Below are positions 1-7,657 of a stretch of DNA of 18,318 bases, in pieces. Every line of letters starts with the position of its first letter. Within the stretch, counting starts at the first letter, position 1. Origin of the DNA: CAYWTX01 sp964461295. Its GTDB lineage: Bacteria; Planctomycetota; Phycisphaerae; SM23-33. Location: NCBI GenBank assembly GCA_964461295.1, contig CAYWTX010000425.1, positions 1 to 18,318 of the forward strand. The letters run 5' to 3'. The notes beneath the pieces were generated by a model. The model saw only the letters and a program-made list of their open reading frames with translations. It was not told where the DNA came from and ran no database searches. The translations under genes and the position numbers were made by a program.

Positions 1-177
1 GGGCTGATGGAACAAAGCCCAGGGCAACGCCCTGGGTGCCAGAACATCAATGAACAAGCCCTGTAAGGGCGGCAGAACCGCACGGAACCATTTCTTTCGC
101 CCTTTCAGGGCTTGATCTTGGGGGCCATGGGTACCCAGGGCTGCCCTGGGCTGTCATACGTCAGCCCTTCAGGCTGA
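1..177. repeat. Large imperfect inverted repeat (intergenic hairpin element)
   Basis: Two arms of about 78 bp face each other around a short centre near position 85. The left arm runs in order GGGCTGA, CCCAGGGCA-ACGCCCTGGGT and CAAGCCCTGTAAGGGCG. The right arm (about 91-168) gives the same blocks on the other strand, including CAAGCCCTGAAAGGGCG. A small hairpin, TCAGCCCTTCAGGCTGA (161-177), closes the element. A close relative of its outer end recurs at 18271-18318 in opposite orientation. It lies downstream of the minus-strand gene ending at 230, so it could also act as a transcription end, but there is no clear T-run. Palindromic intergenic repeats of this style are common in Planctomycetota; the family assignment is inference. 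Confidence 0.75.
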
Positions 178-229
178 AGATGCCGGTAACAGTGCTACAG
201 TGTCGCTTTCGCAGTTCCTCCACAAGCTC

Positions 230-3200
230 TCACTTCGCCTTCTTGATCCCCTCCAGCTTCGCCAGCAGCGACTGGGCCGTGGCGGCCTCGGGGCTACCGG
301 GCAGGTCCCTGAGCACCTGTTCCAATCGCGGCTCCACCGCCTTCAGCCGCTGGGCCCAACTGGCCGCCATCACGTCGCCGTTGGGCACTTCGTCGAAGTA
401 CGGGCGGAAGCGGAAGTCGAACTCCTTCTTCACGGCGGGCAGGGCGTAGTCTTTCAGTTCGGCCTTCGGCCTTGTCGAGAACGCCGCCGTCGAGTGCAGC
501 GACCAGCCCTTGGTTCCCGGCCGAATCATTACGGCGATCACGTGTTTGCCCTTCTTGAGCGGCACTTCGATGCCGTGCTGCATGTCGGCGGGCGCCCGGC
601 CGTTGCCGGTCTGGATGGTGTCCAGCACGCCGCTGCCGTCGACGTACCAGCGCATGAACCAGTCGGCCCCGGCGTTGACGTACAGCGTGCCGTCGGCGGG
701 GGCGTCGATTTGGGCGAAGCAGTAGGCGGTGAACGGCGAGGCGACGTCGACCTGGTCGGGCGCCTTCGTCCAGTCCTGCGGGACGCCCTTGGTGTAGGAG
801 AACAGGCCGGTCAGTTTGAGCATGGCGTCCATCGCGGGGATGTCGTGGACGTCGAATTCGCCGTCGCCGACCTTGACGGTAGCGCCGGGCATGGCGGCCA
901 GCGTTTCTGCGGGCAGCGTGGGCACGTCGTTGGGCAGAGGCCCGAGCACGCGCCACGTTCTGGTCAGCGTGAACGCGTCGGCCTTCTTGTCGGCCAGGGC
1001 CTTTCTCACGTCGATGGGCATCTCGTCGGTGCGGATGCCGCGGTCGTAGAACTCCGGGTCGATCTTGATCAGCACCGGGTAGAGGCCGGGCTTGAGCAGC
1101 ATGGCCTCGTCCTTCTGGAGCTTGTATCCGCCGACCCAGACGGTGATGCCTCGCATCTTGTCCTCGAACCAGGCGGGCTTCATCACGCGCTGCACCGTGT
1201 TGTTCAGCACGGTGTAGAACAGGCCCGAGTACTCCTTGCCGCTGCACGCTCGCGGGTCGAGGAACGCGTCGAACGCCGGCATGGAGTCGCCCGTGCCCTG
1301 TAGTTCGCATTGCCGCGAGAACGAGGGCGGCACGTTGCCCGCCTGCGACGGCGGCAGCGCCGAGAACGTCACCGACGCGTCCTTGAGCCTGACGGTCGTG
1401 CCGGCCCGCGGCCGCAGCGAGGCGAGGTCCGCCTCGGCCTCGGCGCCGGGGGCAAACGGCCCGGCGCCCAGCCAGTACTCGGTGGGGTAGGTGCGGAATT
1501 CGCCCAGCGGCAGGTCGCTGCCGATGGCGAGGTTCTTGGCGGGCTCGACCAGCGGTTGCTTGCCCTGGAGCGGTTCGGGGCCGATCCAGTTGAACAGCTG
1601 CGCCGCCAACTGGCGGGCCTGGAACGCGCGCCCCTCCTCGCCCTTGACGGCGACGCAGGTGAGCGACCTCCGCGTGCGGACGAAGAGGCGATCGCCGCTG
1701 AACACCGGCGGCAGGGCACTGAACTCGAGCTTCATCTCCGGCTGCGCGACGAAGAACGTGCCGTCCGTGGCGACCATCGCCATGCGGCTGGCGTCGCCGT
1801 TGCCGAACGAATGCCCGCCGCCGGCCAGGAAGCACAGGTACTCCCCGGCCGGGGTCGGCGGGGCGTAGCTGCCGACCGTCTCGTTGAGGATCGGCTTGAC
1901 GCGGATGGCCGTCGAGCCGGTCGTCGCGTCGGCCACGTACAGGGCCGAGTGGCGGTCGGCGCAGTGCGGGCCGTGGTCGACGATGTGGTTCCACCACCAC
2001 AGCATGCCGTTGTGTACGATGCCGGGGGCGTCCATGTACCACTTGCGGTCGGTGTTGCCTTCCCACGTCTCGCGCCACGCGAGCTTGCCGTCCGGCTGGG
2101 CGTAGACGAAGATCGCCTTGGCGAAGCCAAGGCTGGTGAGGTAGATCGTGTCGTCCGACGCGCACACCGACTGCTCCAGCGGGCAGAACACGTCGATCTT
2201 CAGCGACGGCTTGCACGTCGTCAGGTCCAGCAGCACGAACGCGTTGGCCACGTAGTACACCTTGTCGGACCCGCGCGGCTGCACGAACAGGCCGTCCTCG
2301 CGTTTGCGGTTGGTGCTGAAGCGGCCGATCTCGCCGCTGCCGTCGGCCTTGAGCATCACCACGCCGGTGGGGGCGCGGTTGCTGTTTGGCGGCAGGTTGA
2401 TCTCGTCATCCAGCGCCGCCCAACCCTTGCCCGCGCAGCCCTGCACCACGATCACGCCGTCGAAGTGCTTCACGCTCGGCACGGCCAGGCCGGTGCTCTT
2501 ACGCCACAGTTCCTTGCCGCTGCGGTCGAAGGCGACGACCTCGCCGGTGGCCGTCGCGAAGACGACGGCCTCGCCGGTTTGCACCGGTGTGGAGGCGACC
2601 AGGTGCCGCGAGTCCACCGCGCGGTGGAGACCCAGCTTCGCGGCAAGCTGATTGCCGGCATCGTACGCCGCCCGTTCATCGGCAGCCGTCACCACCTTCT
2701 GGTAGACCGCCTCGGCGGCCGCGTCATACGTCGCCACGCGTTGGGACCACAGTTGCTTTCCCGTGGCCGCGTCCAGGCACGCCAGCGTGTCGTGGGCGAC
2801 GCCCACGTACAGCCGCTCGCCGGCGGCCAACGGAATGCTCCGCCCGCCGAGCTTCGCGTCCCTCCACAGGACGTTGGTCCCCTTCTCGATATCGCACGCC
2901 ATCGGCGGGTTCGTCGGCTGGGGCTTGGCGGCCAGTTTGCTCGGCCTGGCGGCGGGCAGGTCCTTCTCGGCCTGCGGGTCCCGAGTCGTCACGGCCAGCG
3001 TCAGCCACGCCCCGCGCCGGTCCTGGTCCAGCCGGGCCAGCAGGACGTTCTCGCCCTTGGCGAGGTCGGCCTGCACGATCACGCGCCCCAGCGGGCGCTG
3101 GCGGACGGACTTCAGCCGCGTCTCGGTCCACAGCAGCTTGCCGTTCAGCCACACTTTCGCGTAGTCGTACGTGCCGATGTTGACCCACGCCTTGCGCGGC

Positions 3201-4996
3201 TCGTCGCTGGCGATCCGCGTCGTCGCGTAGTAGGAGGCGCCGTAGTTGCCGTTGTCCCAATCCATGCCGGGGGGCATCACGCGAAGGTCAGCCGTCACCG
3301 CCGTCCAGGCCAGCGCCTCGCCGGCGCCGCCGCCGGCCTTGCCGGGCTTGCCGGCCTTGCCGATCTGGAGCGTCCGCGAGCGGTCCAGCCACTGGCGGAA
3401 CGGCGTCAACTTGGCCGGCACGATATCCGGCGCCAGCGCCTCGATGTGCTCGAATCCCGTGCGCTGCTCGAACGGCCCGATCACCATCCACGCCGTGGCG
3501 TGCTGCCAGCCGTCCGCCTTCGCGGCCAGCACGTTCGTGCCACCCCTGGTTTCCATGGCCGCGCTGCCGCCGGCGGGGCTGCTTCCGCCGCGCTCTTCCA
3601 CCGCGGCCGGACGCTTCGCATCCGGCTCGCCGGCGCCCTTGATCCCCGCCACCGCGGCGGCCAGGTACTCCGCCAGGGCCTCGCCGGCGGGGCCGTCTGC
3701 CGGCCATTCGGGCCTGGCCGTGTCCATCTGCCGCTTGGCGTCGAACAGCGGCAGGGGGTGCGCCTGGATCGCCAGGTGCAGCGCCCGCACGTCCAGCACC
3801 AGTTCGCCCGCCGCCGCGGCCATCGCCTTCACCGCGCCCGCGTCGTCGGCCGGCAGGTCGGCCGCGGGCGGCAGCATCGCGTCGATGCGGGCCATGTCGT
3901 CCAGCAGCATGCCGCGGACGGTGCCCGCCGCGTCGGGCATGGCGCCGTGGCTGCCGTAGCGGCCAACCACCGACGGCCCGCCGTAGCCGTGGATCTTGCC
4001 CTCGTAGCTGCCCATGTCGCCGGCGGCCTTGTACGTGCCGGTCAGCAGGTTTCCCTCGAGCCTGGCGTCGATGGTGAACGTCGCGATCACCGGCGGCAGG
4101 CGCCCCAGCAGTTTGCCGCTCAGTTCCGGCCCCGCCTTGCCGCTCGCCGACGCCGGGCGAACCTTCGTCGTGTTGGGAAACCAGCTATCGCTGTGCAGCA
4201 TGATCGTCAGCTCGCCCGTCAGGCGGCCGTTGTCGTAGTTCAGTTTGTCGGCCAGGCCTTCGTGCTTGCCGTTGTTCCACTTCAGCGTGCGGACCTCCAC
4301 GGGCGTGAACCGTGTGCCGGGCGCCTCCACGCGAATCAGGATCGACCGCGCCGCCGGCGAGTGCTTGTCCGCCGCCGCCACCGGAGGCCACTCCAGCCCC
4401 GCCTCCAGGAAGAACTCCACCGTCACGGCCTTGGGGTTCACCGCCGCGTCCAGTTCGTACGTCTGCGGACGGTCCCTGGTGTAGGCTCGCGCCTCGAACC
4501 GGTCCCACCAGCCGATCCGCTTTCCCGGCGGCAGCTTCTCCTGCAGCGTCTGGTCGAGCTTGTACGCCACCTGCATCGCGCCGCTCAGCTTGCCGTCCTT
4601 CAGCGACAGCCCGGCCGCGTCGGCCACGAAACGGTGCCGCGGCTGCCAGGCGCCCACGTTGTGGCTGGAGTAGAAGTACTGCCGGTACTGCCCCATGTTG
4701 AGCTGGTCCCACGCGGGCACCCATGCGTGTACGTCCGCCCATTGCCCGCCCGACTGCTTCAGCGTCAGTTCCAAGTCGTCGGTGTCGGCGCCGCGCTCGG
4801 CCCGCAGCACCAGCACGGCCGGGTGAGTGGCGTTCAGCTTCTCCCGCAGGCGGGCCTGCATCGCCTTGCGTAGGGCGACCAGTTCAGTGAAGCTTGCCCG
4901 CGCGGCGCCGGCCGGTCCCGCCGCCTCGGCCGCTGCCGCCCACCCCGCCAGAACCACGCACAGCACCGCCATTCTCGCCAAACGCCTTCTGACCAT
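230..4996 (-). CDS. Very large secreted PQQ-like beta-propeller protein
   Basis: This 1588-residue protein starts with ATG at 4996, behind a good AAGGAG ribosome site (9-nt spacing). Residues 1 to about 26 look like a Sec signal peptide (MVRRRLARMAVLCVVLAGWA, then an AEA-A type cleavage site), so it is probably exported. Residues of about 30-330 are unrecognised. About 495-690 resemble a jelly-roll sugar-binding-like domain (VIGPF, then VWLNGKLLW near 615). About 700-1180 form a PQQ-type propeller with blade motifs such as CLDAATGKQLW (near 740) and AFDRSGKELW (near 825). The C-terminal part, from about 1345, repeats the VLGPLP and YVNAGADWFMRWYVDG pattern of the earlier jelly-roll domain. 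The propeller type is seen in outer-membrane scaffolds and in quinoprotein enzymes; no catalytic residues for the latter are evident. Glycine, alanine and lysine-rich linkers occur near residue 545. The stop is TGA. Function and substrate are unknown; a surface or periplasmic carbohydrate-related role is a guess. Confidence 0.85.
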   Translation of the reverse strand: MVRRRLARMAVLCVVLAGWAAAAEAAGPAGAARASFTELVALRKAMQARLREKLNATHPAVLVLRAERGADTDDLELTLKQSGGQWADVHAWVPAWDQLNMGQYRQYFYSSHNVGAWQPRHRFVADAAGLSLKDGKLSGAMQVAYKLDQTLQEKLPPGKRIGWWDRFEARAYTRDRPQTYELDAAVNPKAVTVEFFLEAGLEWPPVAAADKHSPAARSILIRVEAPGTRFTPVEVRTLKWNNGKHEGLADKLNYDNGRLTGELTIMLHSDSWFPNTTKVRPASASGKAGPELSGKLLGRLPPVIATFTIDARLEGNLLTGTYKAAGDMGSYEGKIHGYGGPSVVGRYGSHGAMPDAAGTVRGMLLDDMARIDAMLPPAADLPADDAGAVKAMAAAAGELVLDVRALHLAIQAHPLPLFDAKRQMDTARPEWPADGPAGEALAEYLAAAVAGIKGAGEPDAKRPAAVEERGGSSPAGGSAAMETRGGTNVLAAKADGWQHATAWMVIGPFEQRTGFEHIEALAPDIVPAKLTPFRQWLDRSRTLQIGKAGKPGKAGGGAGEALAWTAVTADLRVMPPGMDWDNGNYGASYYATTRIASDEPRKAWVNIGTYDYAKVWLNGKLLWTETRLKSVRQRPLGRVIVQADLAKGENVLLARLDQDRRGAWLTLAVTTRDPQAEKDLPAARPSKLAAKPQPTNPPMACDIEKGTNVLWRDAKLGGRSIPLAAGERLYVGVAHDTLACLDAATGKQLWSQRVATYDAAAEAVYQKVVTAADERAAYDAGNQLAAKLGLHRAVDSRHLVASTPVQTGEAVVFATATGEVVAFDRSGKELWRKSTGLAVPSVKHFDGVIVVQGCAGKGWAALDDEINLPPNSNRAPTGVVMLKADGSGEIGRFSTNRKREDGLFVQPRGSDKVYYVANAFVLLDLTTCKPSLKIDVFCPLEQSVCASDDTIYLTSLGFAKAIFVYAQPDGKLAWRETWEGNTDRKWYMDAPGIVHNGMLWWWNHIVDHGPHCADRHSALYVADATTGSTAIRVKPILNETVGSYAPPTPAGEYLCFLAGGGHSFGNGDASRMAMVATDGTFFVAQPEMKLEFSALPPVFSGDRLFVRTRRSLTCVAVKGEEGRAFQARQLAAQLFNWIGPEPLQGKQPLVEPAKNLAIGSDLPLGEFRTYPTEYWLGAGPFAPGAEAEADLASLRPRAGTTVRLKDASVTFSALPPSQAGNVPPSFSRQCELQGTGDSMPAFDAFLDPRACSGKEYSGLFYTVLNNTVQRVMKPAWFEDKMRGITVWVGGYKLQKDEAMLLKPGLYPVLIKIDPEFYDRGIRTDEMPIDVRKALADKKADAFTLTRTWRVLGPLPNDVPTLPAETLAAMPGATVKVGDGEFDVHDIPAMDAMLKLTGLFSYTKGVPQDWTKAPDQVDVASPFTAYCFAQIDAPADGTLYVNAGADWFMRWYVDGSGVLDTIQTGNGRAPADMQHGIEVPLKKGKHVIAVMIRPGTKGWSLHSTAAFSTRPKAELKDYALPAVKKEFDFRFRPYFDEVPNGDVMAASWAQRLKAVEPRLEQVLRDLPGSPEAATAQSLLAKLEGIKKAK

Positions 4997-5172
4997 GAAC
5001 AGTCACTCCTTCGGGCCGAACCATCGGGCATACGACACGGAAACGCAACAGTTTGCCCGCGACAGCGGGGTGGAAGAACGAGCCCCAACACGCGACGGGC
5101 CCGCTTGCGGTTCAGCGGCGGCCGCACGGCCAGTCGCCACGCCGCAATCGGTCTGGCGAATGTCGTTAGGGT
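4997..5172. other. Intergenic region upstream of the large propeller gene
   Basis: This stretch separates the start of the 1588-residue protein from the inverted-repeat element at 5173-5286. It contains the GAAGGAG ribosome site just upstream of the gene. I could not identify a convincing promoter. The total gap between the two secreted-protein genes is 294 nt, so the downstream gene may have its own promoter rather than reading through. Confidence 0.5.
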
Positions 5173-5286
5173 CCGTCACGAAATAACCTGAGCAAGCCAG
5201 TCTTGGTGGCACAGCTTTCCAAGCTGTGCAGCACAGGTCGGAGACCTGTGCCACCTGGGAAACGTGAACAAGTTATTTCGTGACGG
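5173..5286. repeat. 114-bp MITE-like palindromic element
   Basis: Terminal inverted repeats are perfect over 15 bp: CCGTCACGAAATAAC at 5173-5187 and its complement at 5272-5286. Inside is a second inverted pair, GGTGGCACAG and CTGTGCCACC, which encloses two smaller hairpins around TTTCCAA and GTCGGAGAC. The whole element can fold back on itself. It begins 4 nt after the TAA stop of the minus-strand gene at 5291, so it may also serve as an mRNA 3' end. No target-site duplication is visible in the flanks. No transposase is encoded. Confidence 0.75.
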
Positions 5287-5290
5287 CGCC

Positions 5291-7612
5291 TTACCGATAT
5301 GTGAACTGTGCCGTGGCGTTGCAGGCCGTGTCGCCGCGAAGGCGCACCCAGTGCGCCGAGTAGCCGTCGGGGAACTCGTGCCGCACCGTCTGCCCGGCAG
5401 GCGCCTTCAGCGTCGCGTACGTCGCCCACCACGCGCCCGCGGCCAGAACGTCCACCTCCACGGTGAACGTCACGTCGGTCCTGGCGTCGTGCGAAAGCTC
5501 CAGCGTCTTGCGGTCGTAGTTGGTCATCATGTAGGCGGCCGACGGCTCGTCCGCCCTTATGGCCGTCCGCTTCCACGGCCCGCCCAGCCCGCGCGGCTTG
5601 CCCATCTGCCACAGGTCGTCGAACTTGCCGAACCACAGCCCCGCCTTGCCGTCGCCGCTGGCGAAGTAGTGCCCGTCGCTCCGGGCGCCGGCCCGCGTGC
5701 CGGCCAGCACCAGCAGCCCGCGCCAGCAGCAGTAATCGCTGATCATCCGCCCGTGGGTCGCCACCGGCCTCGCCCGGCGGATGCCGCCGCTGTGCGGCAC
5801 CTCGTAGAACGTGCCATCCACGTTGCCCAGCGAGCGTTCGGTGATCACGGTCCGAGTCTCGCGCCCGCGCCAGCCCTTCGCCGCCGCGGCCGCATACGGC
5901 GAATCCGCCTCGAACCCCGGCAGCAGGTACCCGTCGGCGTCGGAGCCCGTCCTGCCGGGCTTGGCGGCCCTGGCCGGTCTGCTCGCCGGCGCCTTCGCGT
6001 TCGGGGCTTCACCCGGACGCATCTCCATCCGCATGTTCATCTCGTAGTGCCCGACGTCCGCGGCGGCGCCCTGGGCGTCCACGCCGACGGCTGCGAAGTC
6101 CAGCATCTCCGACTTTGCCCGGTGGAGCATCGTGCCTTCGCAGCGCGGCTCGGCCTTGCCCGCCGTCGCCAGGCTGGCGAACATCTCCGCCCGCTCCTTG
6201 CCGTCCGCCGGTCCGCCAGAACTGGAGAAGTGGAAGTACGCCACGGCCGTGCAGTCCACGTCCGACTTCAGCCGCGCCCACTGCCCGCGGAAGTCGGGCG
6301 GGAAGATGTGGTACGCGTATCCCGCGGCCGGCACCTTGACCTGCCGATAGTCCTTCCAGCGGCCATCGCCCTCGACATCCACCTGGAGCGTGAACGTCGC
6401 GTCGGCCTTGCCCTTGTTGCCCAGGTGCAGTACGCGTTTCTCGAAACCCGCCACGAGCATGGGGTCGGAGAACTCGCCCGCCTTCACCTCGTCGTTCACC
6501 CATGGCCCGCCCCAGCCGGCGGGCTTGCCGAACGACCGCAGTTCTTCCTCGCTGCCGAACCAGAGGTTCGACTGCGATTGCGTGGTCAGGCCGCCGCTGC
6601 TTAGGACCGACGCGTCGTCGTGGCACATCACCAGCCGGCCGTTCCACGTGCACCAGTCCGACACCATCCGCAGGTGCGTGGCGATCGGGCGCAAGCCGCC
6701 CGTGCGCCCGGGGCGGAAGTCCTTCGGGAAATCGTAGAACATCCCGTGGTGGTCGAGCAGGAACCGCCCGCCGGCGGTCTCGCGGATCCGCGGCCATTCG
6801 GTGAACCAGCCGTGCCCCGCGTCATGCGTGTAGCTGGCCTTGGGCAGGCGGTAGGTGTGCCACCTGCCCTTGTCGCACACCTTGAGGATGACCGACTTCG
6901 CGTCCCAGCCCACCGTCCACAGCGGGTCGTCCGCGGCCGGGCCGCGGATGCCGCCCGGCGAGGTCACGTCGGTGAACTGCTTTTCCTCCAGCAGCGTCCA
7001 CTTGTCGGCCTTGCCGTCCCACTCGGCCAGGCCGCCGCGCCCGCCGTTGTTGGCGACCACCAGCCGTCCCTGCCCGCTGTAGCCGCCCTTGCCGTGGGCG
7101 CCCGTCACGCCCTTGTCCTGCACGCGGCAGAGGATCGTGCCCTTGCCCGTGTGCACGTCCACCTCGGCCAGGTGGCCTTCCATGCCGTAGAGGAAGACCT
7201 TGTTGGCCGGGTCGGTCAGGTGCCTCGCCACGGCCGTGCAGCGGAACCTGCACCCCTCCAGCTTGCGGGCGTTGCCGTTGGCGTCCACCACGCAGCCGGA
7301 GATGAAGAGTTGGTTGGTCTCGGGGTGGATCATGCGGTCGCCCAGGCCGCTCACGCCGCGAAGGTGGCACTTGAGGCCCAGGGCGTCGTCCACGCTGTAG
7401 AGTTCGCCGCCGCCGCCGGAACCGTACCAGTTGAACCACAGTTTGCCCGCGAAGGGCACGAGCGTGCCGATGCCGCACTCGTCGCCGCCCAGCACGCCCA
7501 GGTGCGGATACACGCCGCTGATGCAGACCGGCGCGGGCGGCGCGCCGAGGGCGGCGGAGGAAACCAGTGCGAGGATGAACCCGGCGAAGGTTGCGGCGGT
7601 TATTCGCTTCAT
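5291..7612 (-). CDS. Secreted protein of unknown function with an internal duplication
   Basis: This is a 773-residue protein starting with ATG at 7612. Residues 1-23 form a typical Sec signal peptide (MKRITAATFAGFILALVSSA, then ALG-A). The start has only a weak ribosome site. I do not recognise the family. Residues of about 30-280 look like a beta-rich, propeller-like region with several Gly-Gly turns (GSGGGGELYSVDD, YGMEGHLAEVDVHTGKG). Residues of about 280-462 and 590-773 are homologous to each other. Both share RPIATH/RPVATH-x-RM-x-SD-x-C-x-W, LWFG, GKP-x-G-x-GGPW, TFT-x-x-VDV and a final CxAxAxF strand. A Pro/Ala/Lys-rich linker lies between the copies, near 545-565. The gene begins 45 nt after the RND pump stop, which suggests possible cotranscription. 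The product is probably periplasmic or surface located. Confidence 0.8.
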   Translation of the reverse strand: MKRITAATFAGFILALVSSAALGAPPAPVCISGVYPHLGVLGGDECGIGTLVPFAGKLWFNWYGSGGGGELYSVDDALGLKCHLRGVSGLGDRMIHPETNQLFISGCVVDANGNARKLEGCRFRCTAVARHLTDPANKVFLYGMEGHLAEVDVHTGKGTILCRVQDKGVTGAHGKGGYSGQGRLVVANNGGRGGLAEWDGKADKWTLLEEKQFTDVTSPGGIRGPAADDPLWTVGWDAKSVILKVCDKGRWHTYRLPKASYTHDAGHGWFTEWPRIRETAGGRFLLDHHGMFYDFPKDFRPGRTGGLRPIATHLRMVSDWCTWNGRLVMCHDDASVLSSGGLTTQSQSNLWFGSEEELRSFGKPAGWGGPWVNDEVKAGEFSDPMLVAGFEKRVLHLGNKGKADATFTLQVDVEGDGRWKDYRQVKVPAAGYAYHIFPPDFRGQWARLKSDVDCTAVAYFHFSSSGGPADGKERAEMFASLATAGKAEPRCEGTMLHRAKSEMLDFAAVGVDAQGAAADVGHYEMNMRMEMRPGEAPNAKAPASRPARAAKPGRTGSDADGYLLPGFEADSPYAAAAAKGWRGRETRTVITERSLGNVDGTFYEVPHSGGIRRARPVATHGRMISDYCCWRGLLVLAGTRAGARSDGHYFASGDGKAGLWFGKFDDLWQMGKPRGLGGPWKRTAIRADEPSAAYMMTNYDRKTLELSHDARTDVTFTVEVDVLAAGAWWATYATLKAPAGQTVRHEFPDGYSAHWVRLRGDTACNATAQFTYR

Positions 7613-7657
7613 GCTTACTTGAAGCGAGTTCGCCGCCTGGAGTGTCGCCGCTTGTGT

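Noticed and set aside
1310..4873. Open frame of 1187 codons on the plus strand opposite the large propeller gene
   Set aside because: It is rich in Arg, Val, Gly, His and Leu, has no domain or signal, and lies antisense to a gene with clear domains. Long antisense frames are expected in GC-rich codon usage.
5166..5636. Open frame of 156 codons ending in the palindromic element
   Set aside because: Its tail (RPVLHSLES) is a translation of the repeat, and the rest is a shifted frame of the secreted protein gene. Such frames are common false calls.
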